This document shows positions 23,075 through 34,420 of a stretch of 64,000 nt of DNA, one piece after another. Position 1 is the first letter of the stretch. Each line of letters starts with the position of its first letter. The position numbers and the translations under genes are program-made. This stretch comes from Kitagawia praeruptora (taxonomy: Eukaryota > Streptophyta > Magnoliopsida > Apiales > Apiaceae). The notes beneath the pieces were generated by a model, which was given only the letters and a program-made list of their open reading frames with translations, had not been told where the DNA came from and ran no database searches. The stretch covers positions 14,614,501 through 14,678,500 of the forward strand of contig CM075348.1 of assembly GCA_037693485.1 (NCBI GenBank), written 5' to 3'.

Positions 23075-23190
23075 TAATAGGCCGAGGGTCCTTGGGAAAC
23101 AGCCACCCTATTGTATAGTGGCATGGTCTGCGTACATCTACCCTCCTCCTCAAACACCACTTTGAGTGGTATTATAACTGAGTATGTTTG
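23075..23190 (+). repeat. SINE 3'-end-like fragment
   Basis: The order GGGTCCTTGGGAAACAGCC, GGTCTGCGTACATCTACCCT, CACTTTGAGTGG, ATAACTGAGTATG matches the 3' region of a widespread family of asterid SINEs as I remember it. The tRNA head is not visible, so this is a truncated copy. Confidence 0.55.
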
Positions 23191-24065
23191 GTTTATACAT
23201 TATACATCTTATGCATGTCTTTTTTTTTTTTTGCTAATTACATCTTATGCATGTCAACTCCTTCATCCAACGTAGAAAGTACAATATAATCTCCAGCCAG
23301 CATTCATATCCCCAGCTAACTTTCGTGTTGTAGCCCATCAGTATTGGATTGTGCTACTACAGCCCAGAACATTGTATTATTTTGTATCCTCTTTTATCAG
23401 TCTTTCCCTTCTACCACTCAGGCCTTTATATGGGCCGGGATTGTTTGTAAACTTGAAAAATAAATATTTAATTCTTTATTGGTGACCGACAATTTTAGTT
23501 TTAGAAAAAATCTGTATGTAGCTACAGAATTAGAATAGACCAGAAATGAGAAAACACACACATCGTGGAGCCAAGTAAAGCGAAATGAAACTGAATCTAC
23601 GGCCCAAATGAATGTGCGACCGCAAGATTCTCACGACTTTAAATTATTTATTACAGCGATTTTTTGTTTTTTTTTTCGTATTTGTAACCTCACTTTTAAT
23701 AGTAATGTTACATATTATAAAAAAAAGTTCGAAAATATTCACGAATGTCATATGACATCGTTTTAATTATTGGATTCATATTTATATACAGAGTGCTTCA
23801 TTTCATTTATAAAAAATTAACCAATTAAATGATGATAACTCAACATTCGGAAATGTTTTTAGAAGTTCTAGAATTTCTCCACTTTTTTTTGGGTCGGAAT
23901 TAATTCAATAATAAAAAACCAGACATCTATAAAAATAATTGCGTCGAACAAATATAAAACAGAAACAATCGTTAATTATTCACAATCACGCGATTTGTTG
24001 AAGATGATATATTTACATTTGCCCGCTTCATCGCATCCAATTGGAGTTAATCCTGTTTCGGACTG
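23191..24065. other. Intergenic, no gene seen
   Basis: AT-rich spacer. No frame, repeat or RNA gene that I can support. Confidence 0.5.
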
Positions 24066-24242
24066 GGATCCACTATCTCCTTTTTTCGTGTCCCCTTTGT
24101 TTCCCACACTTCTTTTAATATAAAAAGAGTACGGGACCCATTTTAAATAAAAAAATATTTTTATTTAAAATGGTTCCGTAGGGATACTATTTTTGTATTA
24201 AAAAAAATATGGGACAAGAGAAAGAAGTCAGAGAATCCGGAC
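24066..24242. mobile_element. Small foldback element
   Basis: Two arms pair about a centre near 24155. The left arm includes TTTTAATATAAAAAGAGTA and GGGACCCATTTTAAATAAA. The right arm is their imperfect complement, ending near GGATTCTCTGAC. No clear target duplication was found, so the family is not assigned. Confidence 0.5.
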
Positions 24243-24351
24243 CCTCCTCTTTGAACTATCAACCATAATTGCAATCCCTTAAAAACTTAATCAAAAACCA
24301 TACTTCCACAAACAAAAGAAACGCTCACCAAGAAAACTAAGGAATTGGAAC

Positions 24352-24394
24352 TTTCTAGTGGCAATATTTGTCTTTCTAGTGGCAATATTTGTGT

Positions 24395-24424
<30 letters not shown>
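24352..24424. repeat. 21-bp direct duplication next to a long poly-G tract
   Basis: CTTTCTAGTGGCAATATTTGT occurs twice in a row (24352-24393, minor offset) and is followed within a few bases by about 30 uninterrupted G (24395-24424). Poly-G of this length can form G-quadruplex structures and is hard to sequence, so its exact length is uncertain. Confidence 0.8.
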
Positions 24425-24425
<1 letters not shown>

Positions 24426-24856
24426 AGGAGGGAGGCGGCTGTGTAGGTTGAGAGAAAAAAAAAATAAAGTTAATAGATTAGAATTTCTCTACTTTTAATC
24501 ATCTGATTTGAAATATGATAGCTGGGAATTCCACCTCATCAATACGAAAGTGCACCATCTATTCAATCCTATCCTTCCATAAAAACCAAATTAAATAATT
24601 TAATTTCTCTGGTACCGACCGATCTTATCTCAACATTTCCACATGGTTCCGTATGGGCTGCAACTACTGCAACTCTCATCTTCTTTTTTTCATTTTTTTT
24701 CTAAATAACTCTCATCTTCATTTTGTTGGACTTCCATTTTTTTCTTATTTTGTTGTTTTTTTAAAGCTTTTTACCTGTAATTCTAATATCTATTCTGATA
24801 CTCGGTAAAATCTTGACAATTTAATAAGGCATAGACCTCCTTTATCATATAAGTTA
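24425..24856. other. Intergenic, no gene seen
   Basis: AT-rich with T-runs. It ends in ATATAAGTTA, the left target duplication of the next element. Confidence 0.5.
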
Positions 24857-25323
24857 GAGCTATTTGCCAAAAAAATCATTAAACTTTTCCAAATTTTGCA
24901 GTTTAAGCATTAAAGTTTTTTTGTTGCTAATTTAACCAACCACCTTTCCAAAATTATGCAAAATTTAATCATTGTTAACAAAAAAATTGACGTGGCAACA
25001 AGATGTCACCTGATTGCAATACTTATGTGTTTCGATTAGGGCTTTTTCTGAATTTGCAATACTTAAATGTTTCGATTAGGGTTTTTTCTGAGTTTGAAAC
25101 GCTTATATGTTTCGATTTGGGGGGTTTTGTGTTTGAAATGTATTGTATCGATTTGGAGGTTTGAATTTAGTTGTTAATAAGTATTTTTTCACATATTGTT
25201 GTATTGTTTCAATTTTGTGTTTACATAATTTTGGAAAGGTGGTTGATTAAATTAGTAACAAAAAAATTTCAATGTTAAACTGCAAAATTTGAAAAAGTTT
25301 AATGAATTTTTTGACAGATAACT
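24857..25323. mobile_element. Mutator-like MITE with ~90-bp inverted ends and an internal triplicate
   Basis: The left arm (TATTTGCCAAAAAAATCATT, then AAAATTTTGCAGTTTAA-like text, then CAACCACCTTTCCAAAATTA) pairs with the right arm at 25225-25320. A 9-10-bp duplication ATATAAGTTA lies at 24847-24856 and 25324-25333. Inside, a ~50-bp unit with TGTTTCGATTAGGG occurs three times in tandem (25015-25130). Confidence 0.82.
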
Positions 25324-25333
25324 ATATAAGTTA

Positions 25334-25679
25334 TACCATACCCTCTTATTTTGTTTGTTTTAAATGTATATCAAATGCATGTATATTTATACCTGACACC
25401 CTCCCCTGTTGTCCGTTACTCCGTTGATCTTTTAAACGAAGTGGACATAAAAGGATGGTTCGAATAATGAGATTCCAATTTGGTTAACCGAAATATGAAT
25501 AAAATTTAAATATAAAAATTTATTGAAAGCTTATTCTTATTTTTATTTATTGGATTAAAATCTGATGATCCAAATAATCCTAAAAATAATATAAAAATAT
25601 TGTATCATGTTTGTTTAATGTTCTCGTTCGCGTTTTTCACGGATAATCGAAACACGAACTAGGTATTTTATTTTGAGAA
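25334..25679. other. Intergenic, no gene seen
   Basis: AT-rich spacer between two MITEs. Confidence 0.5.
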
Positions 25680-25849
25680 ATGTTAGGGACCCCGAAAGAA
25701 TTCCCGAATTTTTTCCCAAATGATGAGTTGGTAATCATTGATTGAATATTTAATTTAAAAATAAAAAAGGCCCATATATGTACATCAATAACACAAATTA
25801 AATGATGGCACGAAAACAAATTCAGGAATTCAATCGAGACCCTAGCATT
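25680..25849. mobile_element. Short MITE of the AATGCTAGGG-end family
   Basis: The ends AATGTTAGGGACCCCGAAAG and, reversed, AATGCTAGGGTCTCGATTG match, and both arms continue into GAATTC.CGAA. Related ends occur in the innermost element of the BCAT intron and in front of the NAC gene. Confidence 0.65.
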
Positions 25850-25965
25850 GCTCTTTTTCTTTTTTTTTTTTACGAAAGCATTGCTCTTTTTTTTTTCCTT
25901 CATGAGCAAAACTTGGAAGACCACGTGTAGAACAGCTCACAAAAGAAGTGAGTCAACGAAACATA

Positions 25966-26643
25966 CAGTAGAACCTCGATAAATGAATACTCTTGGGACC
26001 AAAAATATATATTCATTTAACGAGATTATTTATTTATCGATTAACGAATATTTTATTTATTTATCGATAAATGAATATTTATTCATTTAGATATTATTTT
26101 TAGTTTTTTTATAATTTTTTAAAAACATTTTATATTCAAATGTACCTAAAATTTATAACGGGTTTATAATATTTATGTGATGTTTAATTACATTCATTTT
26201 TCTAACATTCTAAATTAGTTTTACATGCATGTACAATATGTCTAGAATAGGTATAACCCATGTATATTTACAAAGTGCACTGGATAGTATTGAGACCATA
26301 CATTCACTGTGTGTATAATATTAAAAGGTAAGATATTTACAAAGTCACTCATAATCAATTTTAGAATCATTTTTCGAGAAGATATGATTTACTAATGTAT
26401 ATGAACAATATTAACTGGGTTAAATGAATTCATATATTTATATAAATATAAATATGTTATTCGAAATATGGTAATTATTCATTTATATTTAAATAGGGCC
26501 TATAGAGACTTATTTTTTTTTATTCGTTAATGCATTTAACGAGGTTATTCATTAAGCCTATTTGCCCAAATCGGGACCGGAAAAAATTATTCATTTGTTG
26601 AAGTTATTCATTTATCGAACATTCATTTATCGAGGTTCTACTG
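25966..26643. mobile_element. Emigrant/Lemi (pogo-like) element, 678 bp
   Basis: Perfect-looking ends CAGTAGAACCTCGATAAATG and its complement, flanked by TA (25964-25965 and 26644-26645). The CAGTAGAACCTC.ATAAAT.AATA terminus is the known pogo-like plant MITE signature. The interior holds many ATTCATTTA/CGATAAATG partial repeats and no transposase. Confidence 0.9.
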
Positions 26644-26689
26644 TATATGGTATACGTCGATTACCTTTGGAATAGATATTGGATGCTCA

Positions 26690-26918
26690 CTCCCTCCCAA
26701 AATGTAAGAACTTATGACTTTTTCACGCATTTCAATGTGCTTGGATCGGGTATTTGTGAATTATATTTTTTAATTTTTTTCGATTTGTATAAAAATATAG
26801 AATTTATATTTTTATACAAAACAAAAAAAAATTAAAAATATTATCTTTAAGTACCTCGTCCAAGCACATTGAAATGCGTGCAAAAAGAAGAGTGTCATAC
26901 AAAATGGGACGAAGGGAG
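26690..26918. mobile_element. Stowaway-like foldback MITE
   Basis: Left end CTCCCTCCCAAAATGTAAGA, right end complement of CTCCCTTCGTCCCATTTTGT, followed by TA. The inner arms CATTTCAATGTGCTTGGA.CGGGTA pair with their complement at 26845-26880, so nearly all of it folds back. Confidence 0.8.
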
Positions 26919-26933
26919 TACAATTTTAGAGAG

Positions 26934-27393
26934 GTGTATTCATTTGAGATTTTGATGGATTATCAAAATTAGCGGATATTCATTTGGAATAATCTTTTAA
27001 AATATGCTGGTATTCAATTCAGATTTCAAATAATTTTTCTAAATCTGTGAATATTCAATTGAGATTTTAAAAAAATCTTCTAAAATCCGTAGGTATTCAA
27101 TCAAGATTTAAAACAATCCTTTAAAATCTCAAGGTATTCAAAAAGTCATGGATTTTTTTGGATTATATAAAATGATAGATTTTGATGGATTTGCTAGTGT
27201 ATTTTTTATTTTTTGAAATCCAGCCAAATTCTGCAAGATTTTAAAGGATTCTACTAAAATCAACGAGACTTTATAAGATTTCACATAAAATCAGTCAAAC
27301 TCTATGTAAAATTAAAATCAACAGCAATCTTTCAAAATCCATCTATTATTATCAATCCGTTAAAATCCTTTAAAATCCCAATTGAATACACCA
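26934..27393. mobile_element. MITE with GGTGTATTCAATTGGGATTT ends
   Basis: Left end GGTGTATTCATTTGAGATTT and right end complement of GGTGTATTCAATTGGGATTT. The inside repeats ATTCAATT.AGATTTTAAA several times. No target duplication is clear. Adjacent to the previous MITE. Confidence 0.7.
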
Positions 27394-27791
27394 ATGTGTA
27401 TTTTAAGGATATTTTTGTAATTTAATTTTAATTTTTTTGTTTAAAATTTAAAATAATAATTTGTTTATATAAAAATTTAATGTTTAATTTTGTTTAAAAA
27501 AATAAGTTTAAAAATAAATTATAAAATTATTCTTATAATAGCCAAAAATTGAAAAAAAAAATGTATTAAAAATTGGTTGGGATAGCTTCAAATTCATACC
27601 AAACACAGACTTATAATACTTATCTTGAAAATGCACTGGCTACTTGGCTAGGCTCTCATCTGTCTGTTTATTTATAGCTATTTTTGATGTATGCAGGTAT
27701 GCTCACTCTCGTGTTCTTCTCCGTTTCCTCTCTTTTTTAGGATTCCTAACTCATTGGAAACTTTGCTGCCAAAAAATTGAAGCATAGCAAA
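27394..27791 (+). other. Upstream region of the BCAT gene
   Basis: AT-rich, then a more balanced stretch from 27620. A TTATTTATAG near 27668 could serve as TATA, about 120 bp before the ATG, but this is weak. Confidence 0.4.
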
Positions 27792-30700
27792 ATGATAAAA
27801 ACAAGAGCATGCCTAGCTGGTTTATTAACCAAACATTCATCCATTCTTTCTTCGATTCCAAAGGTAATTACCATAATTTATACACACATTAAGTATGTAC
27901 ATGCACCTACTACTACTTTCTTTCATTCTTTGTAGTTTATCTATGCTGAAAAAAAAGAAAAAAAAATCCATTTTACCTTTGTTTATGCTTGGGAGGCTCT
28001 ATATCCCTGGTTCTAACTATTGATCTATTTCTTTTCCGAAAGAAATGGAATCGAACCCATGACCTCGGACGTGGCTTCATCACTCGAAGCCATCACTCGG
28101 CTAGGACCTCATCAATTAGGCCATATTAATGTATCCTGATATAATGATTGTTTTTTCTAATATATTGTAGGCAGGGGCTACATACTTTGCAACTCAGGCC
28201 ACTGCTGCTTTAAATTCCTGTGAACCGTCAACTTTCAGGTACCTGTAAAACTTCATGATATTTGACCTTTTGTTAATTTACACTATATGATTTAGGTATA
28301 TTTTTCTTATTTTTTCACCCTTTTATTATCAAAAACTACAACTTAAAAGCCTTTTTAGAAGTGGTGATCGTTTTAACCTTAAAAAATGCAAAGTGACATC
28401 GAAAATAAGACATTCTGAACAAATTTGTTACAACTCTATGGCCCACTCCCAGATGAATGTGTACTTGTGGATAGGGGTGAGCAAAATTTTCCAAACCCGT
28501 CCAAACCGTCCAATCCAAACCGCCCAAACCAAAATTTACGGTTTTGTAACGGTTCGGGTTGGTAACGGTTTCGATTTTTTAAAAACCGAAAAATAATGGG
28601 TGGGTTCGGTTTGCCTTGTTAACCCAACCAATATAACTCGTTCCACCCGAATATATAATAACATATATTAATTAATTTTTATTATCATTTAAGAAATATA
28701 ATTCAAATTAATAATTAACATATAATTATATAAAAGAGTTAATTGCAAAAAAGTGGCCAGATTTTACACTCATTTTCAAAAAAGTGGCCAGATTTTCAAT
28801 TTTGCAAAATGATGGCCAGACTTGCCTTTTTCCTTTCAAAAAAGTGGCTGGAGATGATTTTCAGCTTATTTAGCAGGGGTAAAATGGGAAAATATGTTAT
28901 TTTACTAAAAAATAATGCTAAAAATCCCAAAAATTATCCAAAAAATCCCCAAATTAATATGTGTCACCATATGATTGGTTTTGTTCGTAATAATAATAAT
29001 AATGCCCCCTCCATGCATGCAAAAAAATTGACTAATTAAATCTTGACAACTCATATTTGTGAATTGTTTAGTGCATTGATGTGCATACATGGGGGCATTA
29101 TTATTATTATTACGAATATAACCAATCATATGGTGACACATATTAATTTGGGAATTTTTGTGGACAATTTTTGGGATCTATAGCATTTTTTTCCAATTTT
29201 ACCCCTGCCAAAAAACTGAAAATCGCCTGTAGCCACCTTTTTGAAAGGAAAAAGACAAGTCTGGCCACCATTTTGCAAAATTGAAAATCTGGCCACTTTT
29301 TTGAAAATGAGTGTAAAATCTGGCCACCACTTTGAAGTTTACTCTATATAAAAAGAAAAAAAAATGTGCTTACAAGTTACAATATCACATATGTAAACTT
29401 ATTACTTATTGATTGGTTATTGAAAACTTATTACTTATTGGTTGGTATAAACTTGGAAAACTCTTGCGATATGCTGAAGTTTCTTTTATAGTAACTTGGA
29501 CAGAAGTTTAAGAATCTACCATAAATTAAAACTAAGATGCTTGTATAGTTCAAGAATCTATCGTAAGCATGTCTGTGTTGAAAGAATCTATCATAATCAT
29601 GCATCATGATTCTGAGTTCTAATGTTTGTTTTATAATTTTTTTGTTAATGTTTCAGTTCTAATGCATCATGATTCTGAGTTCTAATGTTTGTTTTATAAT
29701 TTTTTCTGAATGGTGATGTATGATTATATTTTATGAGATTTTGTACGTTATTTTGCTAGTCCGTAAGACTTTGTAACTTAATTACCAGATTTTGATGATA
29801 TTTTGTGATGTCAGTCCATTGATGCATTGGACAACTGAGTTGATTAATTTTTTGCAAGTTTAATTTTTTTTAAGTGGTTTAAAATCCAACCCGCCCAAAC
29901 CAAACCGTTATAATTTGGACGGGTTTTTTTAGTACTAACGGTAACGGTTATGGTAACGGGTTGTTAAATTCCAAAACCGTAAAATATGGTTTGGGTGGTT
30001 TAGTCCCTTCAACCCGACCAACTCGACCATTGCTCACCCCTACTTGTGGAATACGTAGCTGTGATGTAATGTTTGCATGTTTATAGCAAATCTAATTCGA
30101 TTTTTAGCATTTTGGAAATTAAAATCACCATCTATATCTGGAAATAATATACATCCCAAATGCTTGGTAAAGATGATACAGAAAAAGTAGTAGTGATTGT
30201 GTTTTGATAAGCAGATGTAAAATGTAATTGGTAAAATAGAAGAAATTAATAAGGGCTAGGAGTACACTAGCACTAAACTTCAAAAATATTTCTGCTATTT
30301 TCAGATGTCACATAGGTATTAGAAATTAGAAACTATTATTGCTGGCATGGGAGCTAACTTTTTTGACTATGGTTTGTTGGAATTCTTTGGCAAAACAATA
30401 TCAGTGGCGAGGAATATGCTGATGTTGATTGGAATAATCTTGGTTTTGGACTAATGCCGTCAGATTATATGTACACAATGAAATGCTCAGACTATGAAAA
30501 TTTCGAACAGGGGAAACTTAGTCGATATGGAAACATTGAGATGAGCCCTTCTGCTGGTGTCTTAAATTATGGACAGGCAAGATATAATTGATTTAGTCAT
30601 GTCATCAATTATATGTTACTTAGCACTATTCGATGCAAGAAGTTGTTTCTCCAGCTTTCTCTTCCTTTCTGATTTTCCGCTTTAGTAAGATCAATGAATT

Positions 30701-32341
30701 TAATAATGTCTATTTAAACCTTGAATAGGGATTGTTTGAAGGCATAAAAGCTTACAGGAGAGACAATGGAGGCCTCTTCCTTTTCCGGCCAGAACAAAAT
30801 GCAAGGAGGATGCAAATTGGTGCTGAGAGAATGTGCATGCCAGCACCTTCGGTTGAGCAATTTGTAGATGCTGTAAAAGAGACCGCCCTTGCTAATCGTC
30901 GCTGGGTAATTCAAATTTTTTTTTTTCAAGGGCTAACTTTTACCTTGTAAAGTTTAGTTGTCGAAATTGTATGTTTGCATGTTCATATGCTTAAGAAAGT
31001 GACGCAATATATTATCTGAGCATGCAGATTCCTCCTCCAGGAAAAGGGTCACTCTATATCAGGCCTCTGCTTATGGGGAGCGGTCCAATACTAGGATTAG
31101 GTCCAGCACCTGAATACACTTTCCTTATCTATGCTTCCCCTGTTGGCAACTACTTTAAGGTTTGGTTTGCTTATATTTCTCTGATTTAATTTGTTGAGTA
31201 ATTACGCTTGTTTTGAATATTTTGATTTTTAAACATGGATATGTGTGACTTCTTTTGTACAGGAGGGTACAGCACCATTGAATCTGTATGTTGAAGATGA
31301 ATATTTTCGTTCCTCTCATGGTGGAGTTGGAGGTGTCAAAAGCATTACAAATTATGCTCCGGTAAACAACTGTATAACATATCTTTTAATCAACATCAGT
31401 ATGCGAATCAGTGTTCTTACATTTCTCTCTTTCTAGGTTTTAAAAGCGCAAGGCAGAGCAAGAAGTAGAGGTTTCTCCGATGTCTTATATCTCAATTCAG
31501 TCGACAAGCGAAATCTAGAGGAGGCTAGTTCTTGTAACATTTTTATTGTTAAGGTATTTTCTTTTGCCTATCCTGATTCAGAAAGCACACTCACAAAAAT
31601 CTGGCTTGATCAAAGCAATGATGTGAGAATGTATGTCTACATAACAGGATGGTGTTATTTCCACTCCAAAACCGAATGGATCAATTCTTGAAGGAATTAC
31701 ACGAAAAAGCATTATCGATATAGCTCGTGATCTTGGCTACCAGGTAACTAATTCTAATATTTGCTAGAAACTAATGGGGATGCCATGCTAGACACTCTCC
31801 CAAGGAGTCCATTTTATTTATAATACAATCTTACATATGCTTCTAAATTATATTTTAAATACAAATTGAAAATTTTGCTCATAATGTGTCTCCCAGTTTG
31901 TAAATTACTGTCAACCTGAGGATTTAGTACCAATGTTAATTTTTTAACGGATGCAGGTTGAGGAGCGATCCATTCCAGTAGACGATTTGATGGATGCTGA
32001 AGAAGTTTTTTGCTCTGGAACGGCTGTTGGTGTTGCTCCAGTTGGTAGCATTACATACCAGAACAAAAGGTAACCGGTTTGAACACTTTTTTTTGATTAT
32101 CTACATTAAAAAGCTCTCTCTTTCTCACCCTCTCCCTCCCTCGGTTCTGTCACAAAACTCTCTCTCTCTCTCTCTCTCACTAAAGTAGTATGTTTACACA
32201 CATTGAATGGAACTTGCATAATGCAGTGTACAATACAAGATGGATGCTGAGCTTGTGTGTCGCAGATTGTACTCAACTTTGACAGGAATTTATAGAGGTG
32301 CTGTTGAAGATAAATGGGGATGGGTTGTAGAAATTGACTGA
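27792..32341 (+). CDS. Branched-chain amino acid aminotransferase (BCAT)
   Basis: Ten exons: 27792..27863, 28171..28238, 30405..30576, 30729..30905, 31028..31159, 31263..31361, 31437..31553, 31648..31743, 31957..32069, 32227..32341. The sum is 1161 nt, 386 aa, with phases consistent. It is a PLP enzyme, fold type IV, that interconverts Leu, Ile and Val with their 2-oxo acids. The N-terminal ~40 residues look like an organelle transit peptide (MIKTRACLAGLLTKHSS). Motifs are DWNNLGFGLMPSDYMY, YGQGLFEGIKAYR, RPEQNARRM, IRPLLMGSGPILGLGPAPEYTF, the PLP lysine in GGVKSITNYAP and FCSGTAVGVAPVGSI. The protein ends WGWVVEID. Intron 3 uses a GC donor (30577). Intron 2 (28239-30404) is swollen by transposons. 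The exact organelle cannot be read safely. Confidence 0.95.
28015..28135 (-). repeat. tRNA-derived SINE head in BCAT intron 1
   Basis: On the minus strand there is an A-box-like TAGCCGAGTGATGG and, about 45 bases on, a perfect B box GGTTCGATTCC. This is an RNA polymerase III internal promoter. The text around it does not fold as a functional tRNA. It lies antisense within intron 1. Confidence 0.65.
28736..29344. mobile_element. Mutator-like foldback element nested in the hAT element
   Basis: Arms of more than 110 bp begin GAGTTAATTGCAAAA and GAGTAAACTTCAAAG and share GTGGCCAGATTTTACACTC and TTTTGCAAAATG. A 9-bp duplication TATATAAAA flanks it (28727-28735 and 29345-29353). Short GTGGCCAGATTTT motifs repeat inside each arm. 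Confidence 0.9.
28914..29187. mobile_element. Innermost palindromic MITE (third level of the nest)
   Basis: Arms of ~105 bp pair: AATGCTAAAAATCCCAAAAA with AATGCTATAGATCCCAAAAA, then ATTAATATGTGTCACCATAT and the (AAT)n AATGCCCCC block. It interrupts the spacer between the arms of the Mutator-like element. The AATGCTA terminus links it to 25680-25849 and 36078-36236. Confidence 0.85.
32158..32179. repeat. (CT)n microsatellite in BCAT intron 9
   Basis: An uninterrupted CTCTCT run of about 22 bases, in a wider CT-rich stretch from 32110. Confidence 0.9.
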
Positions 32342-32562
32342 AATTCGTCATGTTACTGCAAATGTAAAAATGACTTTTTTTTCCATTTCTGTGAATAGTT
32401 ATACTATGAATTCTCACTTTTGGTAAGCTTTCTAAACAAACACATTCCTTTTATATCTAAAAGAGATACATGAGGGGATTAATTACCTATATTCTTACAG
32501 TGGCAATATTGATATAGCAACGAGCCAAGTGGCATGAAATCAGTCTGTGAGAGCTCATCATA

Positions 32563-34022
32563 TTATGCTTGTGTGCGCACACATCCATTTTATTTGTTTA
32601 TACAACTAATTATGCTTGTTAAAGAATATACTACCATCATACATATAGTTTTTAATTTTTACAACTACTATGATTGTGAATGAAGATGCTACCAGCTCAG
32701 TTTCAGGGATCGCTGTCTTAAAGAGATGATTTAGCAAACAATAAACTGAATGTCGTCTGAATGTGTTTATGTTACTGTCTGCTAGTGATCAGTCTCTTCT
32801 CGTATAACTTTCGTATCAGCTAAAACTATAACGATCAACTTGATTTTGATTCATTCGATTATTGTATTTGTGGGAAAAAATGATACCATCTGTGTTGCAC
32901 ATTCATTTGATTTTTTATTGTAAAAGAAAATGCTACCATCTCTGTTAGTGTTCTCGCTTATTTTCAGAACCACAGATCACTGTCTTGAAGTGATGATTCA
33001 GCGAACAATAAACTGAATGGTTGAATGTGTTCATGTTAATGTCTGCTAGTGATCAGTCTCTTCTCATACAGTTTGGGAATTAGCTATAACTATCAACGAA
33101 GTTTTGAGTAAATACTACTTTGGCGCCTTAGTAAAATAAATTCAGCAGCTTTTGATATGGGTTCTGGTACTAATAAAAAACTGGTTAGTAATTCCATATC
33201 ACTAATAAAAGATATCTTGAAAATATAGGATCAGCTGACCAAATAAGATACAAGTATATTTGCTGGAATTATATTTTATACATAATAAATTAGCAAAACC
33301 ACATCAGATGATAAAAAATGTTAGATTAGTTGTAGTTCAGCACGATAAACTTCGAGTAAGTTTTTGAAACACACATCAGCTGAAGCACTGATAACATGAC
33401 ATACACCAGAGACTGCCAGCACTTGGAAAAAGCCTAGTCGATACTCTCAAGTCCTAATAGCATCGCGCACAGAAGACAAGATCTGAGGTGCAGGATCCAA
33501 GTGTTTTATTATGAATAACTGTAACAAGTGCTGGTGAACGTAGTACATGAACAAAATCATGTAGTTTTAACATGTAGACTACAGTTATATATTGACTGTA
33601 AGAGTTCCTAGAGTTCCCAGCCAGTCATATAATTGAATAACAGACCTGAATGATGCTATTCTCTACAGAACTTGATAGTGATCTATGGACAGACTATCAT
33701 CAATGCACATAAACGGGACTATACCAACGTGATCACGCTGATAAAACATTTTTTTAGCCTTGAAGACTTATAAGCACACATGAAGATTTCACTTCTACTA
33801 ATCTCCTTATATGATATGCTCTCGACTTTTCTGCAAGATGTAAGTTTGTTATTGCTTGCAGATTGTAATATCCTAAAAAATATCATATTTTGATAGTTTG
33901 CAGAACCTTCTTGAAATTAACTGATATTCATAAGGGTATTGTTCCTCAAAACCTACTCCTAATTCAACTGATTGCAACTTTTCATCTCATATTTAGCGAT
34001 CCATGTATTTACCACCAGTTTT
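32563..34022 (-). repeat. Right arm of the dispersed inverted repeat (pairs with 2130-2912)
   Basis: Reverse-complement match to 2130-2912 in two blocks: 32563-32695 and 33385-34022. The ~690 bp between them is absent from the left copy. Within it a ~245-bp unit is tandemly duplicated (GCTACCA, then CAAACAATAAACTGAATG, then CTGCTAGTGATCAGTCTCTT at 32685-32925 and 32925-33130). It begins ~220 bp after the BCAT stop codon, so BCAT transcripts could read into it. Confidence 0.85.
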
Positions 34023-34420
34023 ATGATATAAACACTGCACTATCTATTTGTTCCTTTCAATTCCAGAACACTAGTTTGTAGTTTCATTAATATCCTATGC
34101 TGATCCTATGGACGAAACTAGTGAAAGAACTCGAATTATGTTTCTACACAAAACTTAACTTGAAATTAATACACTTACTAAATATAACTGTGTTTTCCTA
34201 TCATCCGACAGTTCATGAAATAGTAACTCGAAACTTAAACAACAAGAAAAGAATATGAAAAAGAAATTCAGAAAAAACGTCAAACTAATTGCATTAGTTA
34301 ACCTCGTACATTACTTTAATACGTTAGAGCCTACTAGGACCAAGATGTATGCAAAATCAATATACATGGTAGATCAAAATTCATGAAAAATCTTACATCC
34401 TATATATTCATCCCCAGTTG
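34023..34420. other. Spacer and NAC 3' flank
   Basis: No gene. Likely 3' UTR of the NAC gene ending at 34421. Confidence 0.5.

Larger units (their letters stand above)
28472..30042. mobile_element. hAT element, 1571 bp, in BCAT intron 2 (outermost of a nest)
   Basis: Ends TAGGGGTGAGCA on both strands, flanked by an 8-bp duplication CTTGTGGA (28464-28471 and 30043-30050). Sub-terminal regions on both sides are full of AACGG/CCGTT and CCCGCCCAAACC motifs typical of hAT transposase binding. No transposase ORF, so non-autonomous. It contains the Mutator-like element 28736-29344. Confidence 0.92.

Noticed and set aside
28015..28135. Functional tRNA gene
   Set aside because: A and B boxes are good but the arms do not pair as a cloverleaf. 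Better read as a SINE head.
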